From: Actinomycetes bacterium
Lineage (GTDB): Bacteria; Actinomycetota; Thermoleophilia; Solirubrobacterales; 70-9
Length of the DNA stretch: 16,484 nucleotides
Assembly (NCBI GenBank): GCA_023436605.1
Contig: JAEZIQ010000041.1
Span: forward strand, 1 to 16,484
Direction of reading: 5' to 3'
Shown: piece after piece, positions 7,133 through 15,137 of the stretch
Layout of the letters: each line of letters starts with the position of its first letter
Numbering within the stretch: position 1 is the stretch's first letter
Notes under the pieces: model-generated
Database searches by the model: none
Told to the model about the DNA's origin: nothing
What the model saw: only the letters and a program-made list of their open reading frames with translations
Program-made: the position numbers and the translations under genes

Positions 7133-8251
7133 ATGTGCACCACTCTCGTTTATTCAGACTCAAACGGCGGGCAGTATCTCGGCCGCACCCTCGAGCTCGA
7201 TGTCGAGGAGTTCTACGCGATCGCCTATGTCCCGAAGGGCACTAAGTTCGAGACCAAGCCCGATGGAGCGGAGCCGGTCGACTTCGAGTCGGAACACCCC
7301 TTCATCGCGATCGGTTCCCCGATCAGGAAGCCGACCGCGGATGATCCCTTCACACCTTCCGACCTGAAGATCTGCGAGGGAATGAACGCGGCCGGCCTTA
7401 CGTGCAGCATGCTCGCCTACCCCACCGCGGGGGGCGTCGAAGAGGCCAAGCACATCACCAAGAAGCTGATCGACGCCAGCGACCTCGGGACCTGGATGCT
7501 GAGCAGCTTCGCCAGCGTCGACGAGGTCAAGGGGGCCCTTGCCGAGCAGGAAGTCTTCCTGACCCGGATCTCCCTGATCGGGAACCTCCCCTACCCCTTC
7601 CACATCGCGGTCCACGACAAGGACGGCAAGGGCATCGTGATCGAGTGGCATCAGGGTGAGATGAACGTCTTCGACAACCCGGTCGGCGTAATGACCAACG
7701 GCCCTGACTTCCAGTGGCATCTGACCAACATCGGCAACTGGACCCATCTCACCAACGTCGACGTTGCCAGCGCCAAGTTCGGAGACTACGAGGTGCACCA
7801 GCCCGACTCCGGCATAGCCACCGCTGGCTTGCCTTCTTCAAACACCTCGGTCGGTCGCTTCATCAGGGCGCTCTACTACTCGAAGTTCAGCGAGAAGACC
7901 CCGGATCCGGATACTGCCCTGCTGGCCGTAGCCCGGGCGATGAACAACTTCGACCGTCCCCGGGGGATCACGGTCGACCCGAAGAGCGGCGGTGAGGGCA
8001 TGAGTTTCGAGGGGCAGAGCCTCAACGAAGACGCCCCTCCGACCGAGTACACCTCGTGGACCAGCCTCTCTGACCTCGGTCGCGGCAAGTTCCTGGTTCG
8101 CAACTACAGTTCCTTCAACTACACGGCGTTCGACCTCGACGAGCTGGCCGACAAGGACGAGATCTTCCTTACCCTGACCTCCCAGCTCGACCCGATGGGC
8201 GGCAACGGAGCGGACAAGCTGGTCTCGTTCTCCAGCCTTCTCGGCGGCTGA
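7133..8251 (+). CDS. Choloylglycine hydrolase / linear amide C-N hydrolase family protein (intact)
   Basis: A 372-residue Ntn hydrolase of the family that includes bile salt hydrolases, penicillin V acylases and N-acyl homoserine lactone acylases. The start Met is followed by Cys2, the nucleophile freed by Met removal. Arg18 is in GRTLE, with Glu21 where bile salt hydrolases have Asp; I recall such GRTLE/ARTLE forms in other branches, so this may be a subtype rather than a defect. MTNGP (Asn189) and SVGRFIRALYY (Arg242) fit the catalytic Asn and Arg positions. There is no signal peptide, so it should be cytoplasmic. ATG 7133 has a CAGGAG site 10 nt upstream and puts Cys at position 2, which fixes the start. 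The substrate is an amide of unknown acyl chain. It lies between gadB and a second, damaged family member. Confidence 0.88.
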   Translation: MCTTLVYSDSNGGQYLGRTLELDVEEFYAIAYVPKGTKFETKPDGAEPVDFESEHPFIAIGSPIRKPTADDPFTPSDLKICEGMNAAGLTCSMLAYPTAGGVEEAKHITKKLIDASDLGTWMLSSFASVDEVKGALAEQEVFLTRISLIGNLPYPFHIAVHDKDGKGIVIEWHQGEMNVFDNPVGVMTNGPDFQWHLTNIGNWTHLTNVDVASAKFGDYEVHQPDSGIATAGLPSSNTSVGRFIRALYYSKFSEKTPDPDTALLAVARAMNNFDRPRGITVDPKSGGEGMSFEGQSLNEDAPPTEYTSWTSLSDLGRGKFLVRNYSSFNYTAFDLDELADKDEIFLTLTSQLDPMGGNGADKLVSFSSLLGG

Positions 8252-8277
8252 CCTCCGAAGAGAAGCGGGTAGAAAAA

Positions 8278-9320
8278 ATGTGCACTCGAGTCATTTGGCC
8301 GGACGCCAACGGAGCTGTGATCGTCGGTCGGAACATGGACTTCCAAAGGATCTGATGACGAACCTGTGGAAGCAGCCGCGCGGGATCGAACGCGACGACG
8401 GCGTCAACGGAGACCTCACCTGGACTTCGAAGTACGGCAGCGTCATCGCCACCTCCTTCGACATCATCTCGGTTGACGGGATCAACGAAGCGGGACTGGC
8501 CGGCCATGTGCTGTGGCTGGCCGAATCCGACTACGGAACGCCGTCGGAAGGCCGCACCAAGCTGAGCCAGGCGATCTGGATGCAGTACTTCCTCGACAAC
8601 TTCGCGACCGTGGCCGAAGCCGTGGCCTGGATCGAGGAGACCGACGTACAGGTCGTCCAGATGGAGGATCCAACCGGCGGAAAGCCCCCGACCATCCATC
8701 TCGCCCTCGACGACGCCACCGGCGACTCTTGCATCATCGAGTACGTTGACGGCGAGCCGAAGGTCTACCACAGCCGTGAGTACCGGGTGATGACCAATTC
8801 ACCCACCTACGACCAGCAGCTCGAGTTGGTCAAGAAGTTCGAGGGTCTCGGTGGTGATGCCCCTCTCCCCGGCTCCAACCTGGCCACCGACCGGTTCGCC
8901 CGGGCCTCCTACTACGTCGGTCGCCTGCAGCAGCCGAAAACGCAGCTCGAGGCGATCGCCGCCATGTTCAGCGTGATCCGGAACGCGGCTCAGCCCTTCC
9001 GCATCCCCGACCCGGGCAAGCCGGACGCCTCGCAGACCATTTGGCAGACGGTCAGTGACCTGACCAACAGGCGGTATGTCTTCGAGTCCACTACCCGACC
9101 CAACATCGTCTGGGTCGACCTCGCCGATCTCGACTTCAGCGAGGGCTCGGGTCAGCTCAAGCTCGACCTGATCAGCGAGCTGGCCCTCGAGGGTGGCCTT
9201 GCCGGGAACGTCAGCAAGGAGTTCAAGGACTCGGGTCCGATGACCTTCCTGTCCCTGAAACTGGAAAAGCAGCTGGCTGAAGCGGCCGCCGAAGCCAAGG
9301 CCAAAGCCCACACCAACTAG
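8278..9320 (+). pseudogene. Second choloylglycine hydrolase family gene, split by a one-base frameshift
   Basis: ATG 8278 opens a normal family N-terminus: Cys2 nucleophile, Arg18 and Asp21 in VGRNMDF. This frame stops at TGA 8353-8355 after 25 codons. The rest of the enzyme continues in another frame from codon AAG 8346: KDLMTNLWKQPRG, then DGINEAGLAGHVLW, VMTNSP and LATDRFARASYY. One extra A in the CAAAGG run at 8344-8349 restores a single 347-residue protein with QKDLMTNLW at the join. No other stop interrupts it. As read, the large part could restart at ATG 8355, whose A overlaps the TGA, but it would lack Cys2 and be inactive. It is clearly a different subfamily from its neighbour 26 nt upstream and more like penicillin V acylases (GRNMDF, a Trp after HVL). 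Real mutation, sequencing error and recoding all remain possible. Confidence 0.85.
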
Positions 9321-9340
9321 CGCTCGTCAAGCGCCGGTGC

Positions 9341-9375
9341 CGCAGGTTTTGCGTCGATACGACATCAAACCTGCG
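9341..9375. repeat. Inverted repeat, 9-bp arms, in the convergent intergenic region
   Basis: CGCAGGTTT (9341-9349) and AAACCTGCG (9367-9375) are perfect complements around a 17-nt loop, which contains its own small GTCG-ATA-CGAC hairpin (9353-9363). The right arm is also the start of a 20-nt direct repeat. It lies downstream of the damaged hydrolase gene. Confidence 0.6.
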
Positions 9376-9410
9376 TCACCTTCCCGAGCTAAACCTGCGT
9401 CACCTTCCCG
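9367..9410. repeat. 20-bp direct repeat, two copies
   Basis: AAACCTGCGTCACCTTCCCG occurs at 9367-9386 and again at 9391-9410, separated by AGCT, with no mismatch. The two copies abut the terminator at 9421. The origin is unknown; it could be slippage or a remnant of a small dispersed repeat. Confidence 0.9.
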
Positions 9411-9420
9411 GCCTTAACGA

Positions 9421-9457
9421 GAAATGCCCGCCGGCGCATCGCGCCGACGGGCATTTC
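9421..9457. terminator. Strong bidirectional stem-loop between convergent genes
   Basis: GAAATGCCCG (9421-9430) pairs perfectly with CGGGCATTTC (9448-9457). One C/A mismatch inside is followed by a further 6-bp CGGCGC/GCGCCG stem around an ATC loop. The stem ends in AAA/TTT, giving a short T run on each strand, which suits a terminator used from both sides. It lies 28 nt beyond the end of the acyl-CoA dehydrogenase gene and about 100 nt beyond the hydrolase stop. Confidence 0.78.
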
Positions 9458-9485
9458 GAAGCAGCAGTTCGCTGAAAGGCAGCGT

Positions 9486-10748
9486 CTACTTGATCTTGAT
9501 TCCCGAGATGCTGCGGGAGATCACGAGCCGCTGGATTTCCGCAGTTCCTTCGAAGATGTCGTAGATCTTCGCGTCGCGGTGCATCCGCTCGACCGGGAAC
9601 TCGCGGGTGTAGCCGTTGCCGCCGAGGATCTGGATCGCACGCTCGGTGACCCAGGTGGCGACTTCGCCGCCCTTGAGCTTGGACATGGAGCCTTCGGCCT
9701 TGGTGAACGGAACCTGGTTGCGACCCATCCACGAGGCACGCCAGACGAGCAGGCGGGCGGCGTCGATCTCAAGGGCCATGTTGGCCAGGGTGAAAGCGAT
9801 CGCCTGGTTCTCGATGATGGCGCGCCCGAACTGGACCCGCTCCTTGGCGTACTCGAGGGCGTACTCGTAGGCGGCGCGGGCGATACCGATGGCCTGGGCG
9901 CCGACGATCGGGCGCGAGGCCTCGAAGGTCGCCATGGCGGCCTGCTGCTTGCCCTTCTTGCCTTCACGGACGCGGGCGAGACGCTCGTCGAGCTTCTCCT
10001 TGCCGCCGAGCAGGCAGTTGCCGGGAACGCGGCAGTCGTCGAGGTGGACGTCGGCGGTGTGCGAGGCACGGATGCCGAGCTTCTTGACCTTGGCGCCCTG
10101 GGTGCAGCCGGGGGTGTTCGGCGGGATGATGAAAGCCGCGTGGCCGCGCGAGCCGAGCTCACGGTCGACGGAGGCGATCACTACGTGAACGTTGGCGATG
10201 CCGCCATTGGTGGCCCATGCCTTCTGGCCGTTGATCACCCATTCGTCATTGGCTTCGTCGTATTTGGCGGTGGTGCGAACACCGGAAACGTCGGAGCCGG
10301 CATCGGGCTCGGAGGCGCAGAATGCCGCGACCTTGACGTCGTCCTCGGTGCCGTAGCACTGCGGGACCCACTCACCCATCTGCTCGGGCGTGCCCTGACC
10401 GAAGATCGAGGCGACCGCGAGGCCGGTGCCCTGGATGGCCATGCCGAGTCCGGCATCGCCCCAGAAGAGTTCCTCGTTGACGATCGGCAGCGAGAGGCCG
10501 GTCGGGTCAGCGAAGAACTGGGCGGTTCCCTCGAAGCCGTAGAGACCGATCTTGGCGGCTTCCTGGACGATCTCCCAGGGGAATTCCTCGCGCTCGTCCC
10601 ATTCGTGGGCGGCGGGGCGCATTACGTTTTCGGCAAAGCCGTGAACCCACTCCTGGATGTCCTTCTGATCCTGGTTCAGCTCCAGGCTGAACTTGGCTTC
10701 CGAAGCCTCATCCGTGGTGGTTTCTTCTGAAGATTCTGTAGCAGTCAT
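9486..10748 (-). CDS. Acyl-CoA dehydrogenase (FAD-dependent)
   Basis: A 420-residue acyl-CoA dehydrogenase, which would form a trans-2,3 double bond in an acyl-CoA thioester and pass electrons to electron-transfer flavoprotein. Landmarks: AAFCASEPDAGSDVSG at 141-156 (first family signature, FAD and substrate contact), NGQKAWATNGG at 173-183, ERVQFGRAI at 303-311, and QILGGNGYTREFPVERMHRDAK at 373-394. Glu400 in YDIFEGTAEIQR is the expected catalytic base, at the same place as in medium- and short-chain enzymes. The 18-residue N-terminal lead is Thr/Glu-rich and outside the fold. Chain length or branched substrate cannot be assigned. It lies about 100 nt downstream of dnaE on the same strand, with a weak stem-loop and likely its own promoter in between. 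No beta-oxidation partner adjoins. Confidence 0.94.
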   Translation of the reverse strand: MTATESSEETTTDEASEAKFSLELNQDQKDIQEWVHGFAENVMRPAAHEWDEREEFPWEIVQEAAKIGLYGFEGTAQFFADPTGLSLPIVNEELFWGDAGLGMAIQGTGLAVASIFGQGTPEQMGEWVPQCYGTEDDVKVAAFCASEPDAGSDVSGVRTTAKYDEANDEWVINGQKAWATNGGIANVHVVIASVDRELGSRGHAAFIIPPNTPGCTQGAKVKKLGIRASHTADVHLDDCRVPGNCLLGGKEKLDERLARVREGKKGKQQAAMATFEASRPIVGAQAIGIARAAYEYALEYAKERVQFGRAIIENQAIAFTLANMALEIDAARLLVWRASWMGRNQVPFTKAEGSMSKLKGGEVATWVTERAIQILGGNGYTREFPVERMHRDAKIYDIFEGTAEIQRLVISRSISGIKIK

Positions 10749-10755
10749 GAAAGGA

Positions 10756-10761
10756 ATGTTA
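10756..10761 (-). promoter_or_regulatory. Possible -10 of a leaderless acyl-CoA dehydrogenase transcript
   Basis: TAACAT fits the TANNNT pattern and ends 7 nt before ATG 10748. No ribosome site lies before this ATG, which is what a leaderless message would show. No clear -35 goes with it. Confidence 0.35.
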
Positions 10762-10768
10762 CACGGAT

Positions 10769-10806
10769 CGATGTCACCGTTATGTGATCATCGCACCGCA
10801 GGTCAA
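10769..10806 (-). promoter_or_regulatory. Alternative promoter and imperfect palindrome upstream of the acyl-CoA dehydrogenase gene
   Basis: On the minus strand TTGACC (10806-10801) and CATAAC (10784-10779) are 16 nt apart, a reasonable -35/-10 pair. The -10 overlaps an imperfect palindrome on the plus strand: CGATGTCAC (10769-10777), six bases, GTGA (10784-10787), one unpaired T, CATCG (10789-10793). Such a site over a -10 could bind a repressor. No regulator gene is next to it. Confidence 0.33.
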
Positions 10807-10808
10807 AC

Positions 10809-10825
10809 CACTCCCCGAAGGGGTG
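10809..10825 (-). terminator. Weak stem-loop after dnaE
   Basis: On the minus strand CAC CCC TTCG GGG A GTG forms a 6-bp stem with one bulged A and the very stable C(UUCG)G loop, followed by GTTTG. It begins 23 nt after the dnaE stop. Only three T follow, so termination would be partial. Confidence 0.4.
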
Positions 10826-10848
10826 AAACGGCTCTGCCAGACGAAGAT

Positions 10849-13800
10849 TCAGGCCGCGCGAGCGGCGGTGCCCTCGCCGAGGATCTGATCGATCTCGGTC
10901 AAGAGTCCCGGCGAGTGCCGGACTTTGAAATCGGGACCGAGCTTGAGCCGGTGCTCACGTTCTCCCTCGACCACCAGGACCACGTCCGAATCACCCTGGT
11001 GCTGCCCGAAGACCGACTTCATTTCCTCCAGGGTGTCGAGCGACATCTGTTCCGGTGCGACCCGGACCAGGAAAGGCTCGTTCTTCTTCCGATAAACCTC
11101 TTTGGCCTTCTCGATCTGGGTGGGCGATGGATTGAAGAGCTCGGCGTCACGCACCTTGAGCTTCGGGCCCTCCTCCGACTGGTCGATCGTGCCCTTGACC
11201 ATGACCACTTCGTCCATCTGGACCAGCTGCTGCTTTTCCGAATCCTCGAGATTGAAGAGCATCAGTTCGACCTCGTGTTCGATGTCACTGAGGGTCGCGA
11301 AGGCGATCTGTTTGCCGGCCCGGGTCCGGACCCGTTTGTAAGCGGTGATCAGTCCCCCGACCTTCACTCGCGAGCCGTCCTTTTGATGGGTGAGATCCCC
11401 GATGCTGCAGTCGGCCTCGGCCAGGATCGCTTCCTTGAGGCCGTCGAGTGGGTGCGACGAGAGGAAGGTACCCATCGTCTCCTTCTCGAGGGCCAGAAGT
11501 TCCTTCTGCTCGAACTCGACTTCGGAGATCGGTTCGTGATTGCTGCCGCCGGCAGCCTGATCGTCTCCGCCCAGGCTGAAGATCGATTCCTGGCCCAGCA
11601 TCGCGTCGGACTGCGCCTTTGCCCCGGCCGCAGCCGCATCCTGGACCCGCTCCAGCATGCCCTGGCGGGAACCCGGCAATGAGTCGAAGGCGCCGCACTT
11701 GACCAGACATTCGATCGCCCGTTTGTTCACCGCCCGGTTGTCGACCCGCTCGCAGAAATCCCAGAGCGATTCGAAGGGCCGGTTTTCTCTCGCCCGGATG
11801 ATCGCCTCGACCGCGCCGTAGCCGACGTTCTTTACCGCGTCGAGACCAAAGCGGATATCGGTTCCGTCCACTACGAAGCTGTGGTCGGAGATGTTGACGT
11901 CGGGCGGCAGTACCTGGATTCCCATCGAGGAGCAGTGACTGACGAAGAACGGCACCTTGTCCTTGGTGCTCATCACCGAGGAGATCACGGCCGCCATGTA
12001 CTCAGCCGGATAGTTCGCCTTGAGGTAGGCGGTCTGGTACGAGATCAGCGCGTAACAGGCGGCATGCGACTTGTTGAAGGAGTAGTCGGCCGCGGCCTCG
12101 TTGGTGCTCCAGAGGAAGTCCGCCAGGGTCGGATCGGTTCCGGAAGCCGCCAGTCCCTTCATGAACTTCGGCTTCATCTCGGCCATCATCTCGCGCTTCT
12201 TCTTGCCGATCGCCTTGCGCAGGTCATCGGCTTCGGACGGCGAGAAACCGGCCATCTGCTTGGCAACCGCCATCAGCTGCTCCTGGTAGAGGAAGCAGCC
12301 GTAGGTCGACTCGGTGATCTCCTTGAGACGCTCGTCGCTGTACTCGACCGAGGCCGGGTCATGCTTGCCCCGCGCGTACTTTGGAATCTCGCTCATCGCG
12401 CCCGGCCGGTAGAGCGAGACCAGCGCGGTGATGTCATCGAACTCAGTCGGCACGACCTTGCGCATCGCTTCCCGCATACCGTCGGATTCGAGCTGGAACA
12501 CGCCTACCGAATCGCCCCGCGCGAGCATCTCGTAGGTGACCGGATCGTCGAGCGGGATCTCACCGATGTCGATCTCGACTCCCCGCGAACGTTTGATGAT
12601 GTCGATCGCGTCGTCGATCACGTCGAGGTTTCGCAGGCCGAGGAAGTCCATCTTCAGCAGGCCGATCTCCTCGACCGGGCCCATCGAGTACTGGGTCACC
12701 GTCTTGAACTGCTTGATCGGCTTGCCGTCCTCACCGGTAACCGTGTCGGCCGACTTGTCCTCGACCAACTGAAGCGGCACGATCTCCTTCAGCGGCCGCC
12801 CGGAGATGACCACGGCGGCGGCGTGGATCGAGGTATTCCGGATCTTGCCTTCCAGCCCTCGCGCCGTATCGATGATCTTCGCCGCGTCGGCGTCGGAGTC
12901 ATAGGTCTTCCGCAAGTCCTGGCCTTCCTTCAGGCATTCCTCGAAGGAAGGCGAGCGCCCCATGATCGGTTCCGGGATCTCCTTGGCGAGACGATCCCCG
13001 GTCGCGTAATCAAAGCCGTGTACCCGGGCTGCGTCACGCACGGCGGCCCTTGGCGCCATCTTGCCGAAGGTAATGATCTGGGCAACCGAATCCGAACCGT
13101 ACTTCCGGGTCACGTAAGCGATCATCTTGTCGCGTCCACGGACCGAGAAATCGATGTCGATATCGGGCATCGACTTGCGGCCCGGGTTGAGGAACCGTTC
13201 GAAAAGCAGATCATGTTCGACCGGGTCGAGGTCGGTGATCCCGAGCGAGTAAGAGACGATCGAACCGGCCGCCGAGCCACGGCCCGGGCCGACCGCGATC
13301 CCGTTGTTCTTCGCGTAGTGGACGAAGTCCCAGACGATCAGGAAGTAGGACGGAAAGCCCATCTCTTCGATCACTCCGAGCTCGAAATCCATCCGCTCCC
13401 GGGCCTCGGTCGGAACCGGATCGCCGTAACGCCGCCTCAGCCCTTCCTCGGCCAGGCGCCGCAGCATCTGGCTCTCGGTCTCTTCACTGCCGGTCGGGAA
13501 CGACGGCAGGAGGATCTGTCCGAGCGGAATCTCGATCCCGGTCCGGTCGGCGATCTCGAGGGTCGAGGGAATCGCTTCCGGCCATTCCGCAAACTCGCGC
13601 TGCATCCGCTCCGCGTCCTTGAGGAAGAACTCGTTCGTGTCGAACTTCATCTTCGGATCGTTGAGCGTCGACTTGGTCTGAACGCAGAGCAGGGCGCTGT
13701 GGTTCTGGTGGTCCTCTTCGCGCAGGTAGTGGACGTCGGCCGTTCCGACCAGCGGCCGACCGACCTCGCGGGCGATCCGGGCGATCTGCTCGTTCGCCTT

Positions 13801-14373
13801 GTCCTGTTCGGCGATCCCGTTCTTCTGGACCTCGAGGTAGACCTGCTCGGGGCCGAAGACCTGGATCAGCTGGTCGAGATGCTCACGGGCCTCGTCCGGC
13901 CGGTCCTCGACCAGGCGCTTCACGAAACGGGCCTGAAGACAGCCGGTCAGCACGATCACGCCCTCTGAATGGCGCTCGAGCAGCTCCATGTCCACGTTGG
14001 CCTTGCCGCGGTGGTAGCCCTCGAGGAAGCCCTCCGAAGAGAGCGCAACCAGGTTCGAGAAACCGGTGTTGTTCTCGGCCAGCAAGGTGAGGTGGTTGCG
14101 CTCGTACCGACCCTGCGACTTGACCGCCTCGCGGTCATCGACGAAGTAGGCCTCGATGCCCAGGATCGGCTTGATGTCGTTGGCCCGGCAAGCCTTGTAC
14201 ATGTCGAGGGCGCCGTTCATGACGCCGTGGTCGGTCAGGGCCAGGGCCGGCATCTCGAGCTCGGCCGCGCGGGCGGCCATTTCCTTGATGTTGCAGGCCC
14301 CATCCAGCACCGAATGTTCGGAATGAACGTGAAGGTGGACTACCTGTCCCTTGCTGGATACGGCTGAACTCAT
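10849..14373 (-). CDS. dnaE: DNA polymerase III alpha subunit (DnaE1-type replicase)
   Basis: A complete 1174-residue C-family replicative polymerase. In order: PHP domain (about 10-230; HLHVHSEHS at 13-21, LTDHG at 46-50, GIEAYF, TADVHYL at 211-217), palm and fingers (about 290-830), helix-hairpin-helix part (about 845-900) and OB fold (about 1000-1080). Catalytic aspartates are D404 and D406 in MPDIDIDF, with D576 in KMDFLGL, matching E. coli D401, D403 and D555. GPGRGSAAG is at 362-370. QESIF at 928-932 is a likely internal beta-clamp motif. The PHP metal ligands look kept, so this domain may proofread, as known for mycobacterial DnaE1. I chose ATG 14373 rather than TTG 14448, which would add 25 untypical residues. 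No intein is present. The replicase is the only replication gene here. Confidence 0.96.
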   Translation of the reverse strand: MSSAVSSKGQVVHLHVHSEHSVLDGACNIKEMAARAAELEMPALALTDHGVMNGALDMYKACRANDIKPILGIEAYFVDDREAVKSQGRYERNHLTLLAENNTGFSNLVALSSEGFLEGYHRGKANVDMELLERHSEGVIVLTGCLQARFVKRLVEDRPDEAREHLDQLIQVFGPEQVYLEVQKNGIAEQDKANEQIARIAREVGRPLVGTADVHYLREEDHQNHSALLCVQTKSTLNDPKMKFDTNEFFLKDAERMQREFAEWPEAIPSTLEIADRTGIEIPLGQILLPSFPTGSEETESQMLRRLAEEGLRRRYGDPVPTEARERMDFELGVIEEMGFPSYFLIVWDFVHYAKNNGIAVGPGRGSAAGSIVSYSLGITDLDPVEHDLLFERFLNPGRKSMPDIDIDFSVRGRDKMIAYVTRKYGSDSVAQIITFGKMAPRAAVRDAARVHGFDYATGDRLAKEIPEPIMGRSPSFEECLKEGQDLRKTYDSDADAAKIIDTARGLEGKIRNTSIHAAAVVISGRPLKEIVPLQLVEDKSADTVTGEDGKPIKQFKTVTQYSMGPVEEIGLLKMDFLGLRNLDVIDDAIDIIKRSRGVEIDIGEIPLDDPVTYEMLARGDSVGVFQLESDGMREAMRKVVPTEFDDITALVSLYRPGAMSEIPKYARGKHDPASVEYSDERLKEITESTYGCFLYQEQLMAVAKQMAGFSPSEADDLRKAIGKKKREMMAEMKPKFMKGLAASGTDPTLADFLWSTNEAAADYSFNKSHAACYALISYQTAYLKANYPAEYMAAVISSVMSTKDKVPFFVSHCSSMGIQVLPPDVNISDHSFVVDGTDIRFGLDAVKNVGYGAVEAIIRARENRPFESLWDFCERVDNRAVNKRAIECLVKCGAFDSLPGSRQGMLERVQDAAAAGAKAQSDAMLGQESIFSLGGDDQAAGGSNHEPISEVEFEQKELLALEKETMGTFLSSHPLDGLKEAILAEADCSIGDLTHQKDGSRVKVGGLITAYKRVRTRAGKQIAFATLSDIEHEVELMLFNLEDSEKQQLVQMDEVVMVKGTIDQSEEGPKLKVRDAELFNPSPTQIEKAKEVYRKKNEPFLVRVAPEQMSLDTLEEMKSVFGQHQGDSDVVLVVEGEREHRLKLGPDFKVRHSPGLLTEIDQILGEGTAARAA

Positions 14374-14439
14374 TGCCCGTCCATGATGGCAATTCGGGTG
14401 GACGTCAAGCCCGTCCTTCGGGGGGTCCTCGGGCAGCTT

Positions 14440-14458
14440 TTCCCGCAAGCTGCGGGAA
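14440..14458. repeat. 8-bp hairpin upstream of dnaE
   Basis: TTCCCGCA-AGC-TGCGGGAA is a perfect stem-loop 67-85 nt before the dnaE start. It lacks a T run on either strand, so it is not a terminator. It may lie in the dnaE leader. A second, looser pair lies nearby, GGTGGGG (14511-14517) with CCCCACC (14549-14555). The 245-nt divergent gap holds no convincing gene. Confidence 0.45.
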
Positions 14459-14606
14459 CCTCAGGTCTGGCCGGTAATTCCCACTCAGACCCGTCGACAA
14501 TGGAGGCACCGGTGGGGACTATTACCCAGCATCAAGTGGGACGATCGCCCCCACCAGAGGAGTCGGGGCGGGAGTCGTGATCGTCGTCCGGCTGGGTTCG
14601 GGCATC

Positions 14607-14612
14607 TAGTCT
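14607..14612 (+). promoter_or_regulatory. Possible -10 of a leaderless sixA-like transcript
   Basis: TAGTCT fits TANNNT and ends 6 nt before ATG 14619, with no ribosome site in between. That spacing is typical of leaderless actinobacterial messages. No -35 is evident. Confidence 0.35.
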
Positions 14613-14618
14613 TGGGTC

Positions 14619-15125
14619 ATGATCTACCTGCTGAGACACGGCGACGCCGAACCGGACCAGGGTCACGGCGACGCCGCCCGCCGGTTGACCGAAAAGGGCG
14701 AGACCCAGGCCCGCGCCGCCGGCGAGGCGCTCGCGAAACTCGGAATAGAGATCGAAACCTGCCTCGCCTCCCCCAAGGTCCGCGCCTTCGACACTGCCGC
14801 CCTGGCCTGCGAGGCACTCGGACTTGGGGTCGAGCAGGTCGACTCGATCGCTTCCGGCGATTACGACAGCCTCGATCTCGCGGCCGGCCGCGGCGAGACC
14901 CTGATCGTCGGCCACGAACCGCACATGTCCTCGGAAGTGGCCCGCCTGACCGGTGCCAACATCAAGATGAAAAAGGGCGGCCTTGCCGTGATCAAAGGCA
15001 GCACCCTGATGGCCCTGCTCAGACCATCAGAACTCGCGGGCCTGGCAACCAGCGGAGCCCGCACCATTGAATGGTTGAAATTGTGGGCGGGCGGTCCGGA
15101 TGACGTGCGGATGACGTGGGGATGA
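14619..15125 (+). CDS. SixA-type histidine phosphatase
   Basis: A 168-residue histidine phosphatase superfamily member in the short SixA branch. It starts MIYLLRHGDAEP: Arg6-His7-Gly8 is the RHG motif, and His7 would carry the phosphate. Arg55 in SPKVRAFDTA and His99 in IVGHEPH supply the other phosphate-pocket residues. Length fits SixA (about 160). The E. coli SixA removes phosphate from phosphohistidine in a phosphorelay or phosphotransferase protein; the target here is unknown, and no histidine kinase is adjacent. The last nine residues (DDVRMTWG and before) come from an 11-nt tandem repeat that covers the stop, so the C-terminus is probably recent and variable. The gene converges on the next one with a 12-nt gap. 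In actinobacteria, many such proteins are of unknown substrate. Confidence 0.87.
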   Translation: MIYLLRHGDAEPDQGHGDAARRLTEKGETQARAAGEALAKLGIEIETCLASPKVRAFDTAALACEALGLGVEQVDSIASGDYDSLDLAAGRGETLIVGHEPHMSSEVARLTGANIKMKKGGLAVIKGSTLMALLRPSELAGLATSGARTIEWLKLWAGGPDDVRMTWG

Positions 15126-15135
15126 CGTGCGGATG
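15098..15135 (+). repeat. 11-nt tandem repeat across the end of the sixA-like gene
   Basis: GGATGACGTGC (15098-15108), GGATGACGTGG (15109-15119) and GGATGACGTGC (15120-15130), then GGATG, about 3.5 units with one mismatch. The unit is not a multiple of three, so a change in copy number shifts the frame and the stop at 15123-15125. Confidence 0.93.
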
Positions 15136-15137
15136 TT

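Noticed and set aside
8341..8349. Programmed -1 frameshifting in the second Ntn hydrolase gene.
   Set aside because: CCAAAGG does not fit the X-XXY-YYZ slippery pattern, and no clear stimulating structure follows. A simple single-base deletion is more economical, but recoding is not excluded and is kept open in the findings.
11881..13968. A 695-codon plus-strand open frame within dnaE.
   Set aside because: It is antisense to a clear, complete DnaE and its sequence is the Arg/His/Asp/Val-rich mirror that high-GC genes give on the opposite strand. It has no family motif.
14383..14580. A 65-codon plus-strand open frame in the dnaE/phosphatase divergent gap.
   Set aside because: No ribosome site, no hydrophobic or domain pattern, and it covers the likely leader of dnaE. 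It is probably noise.
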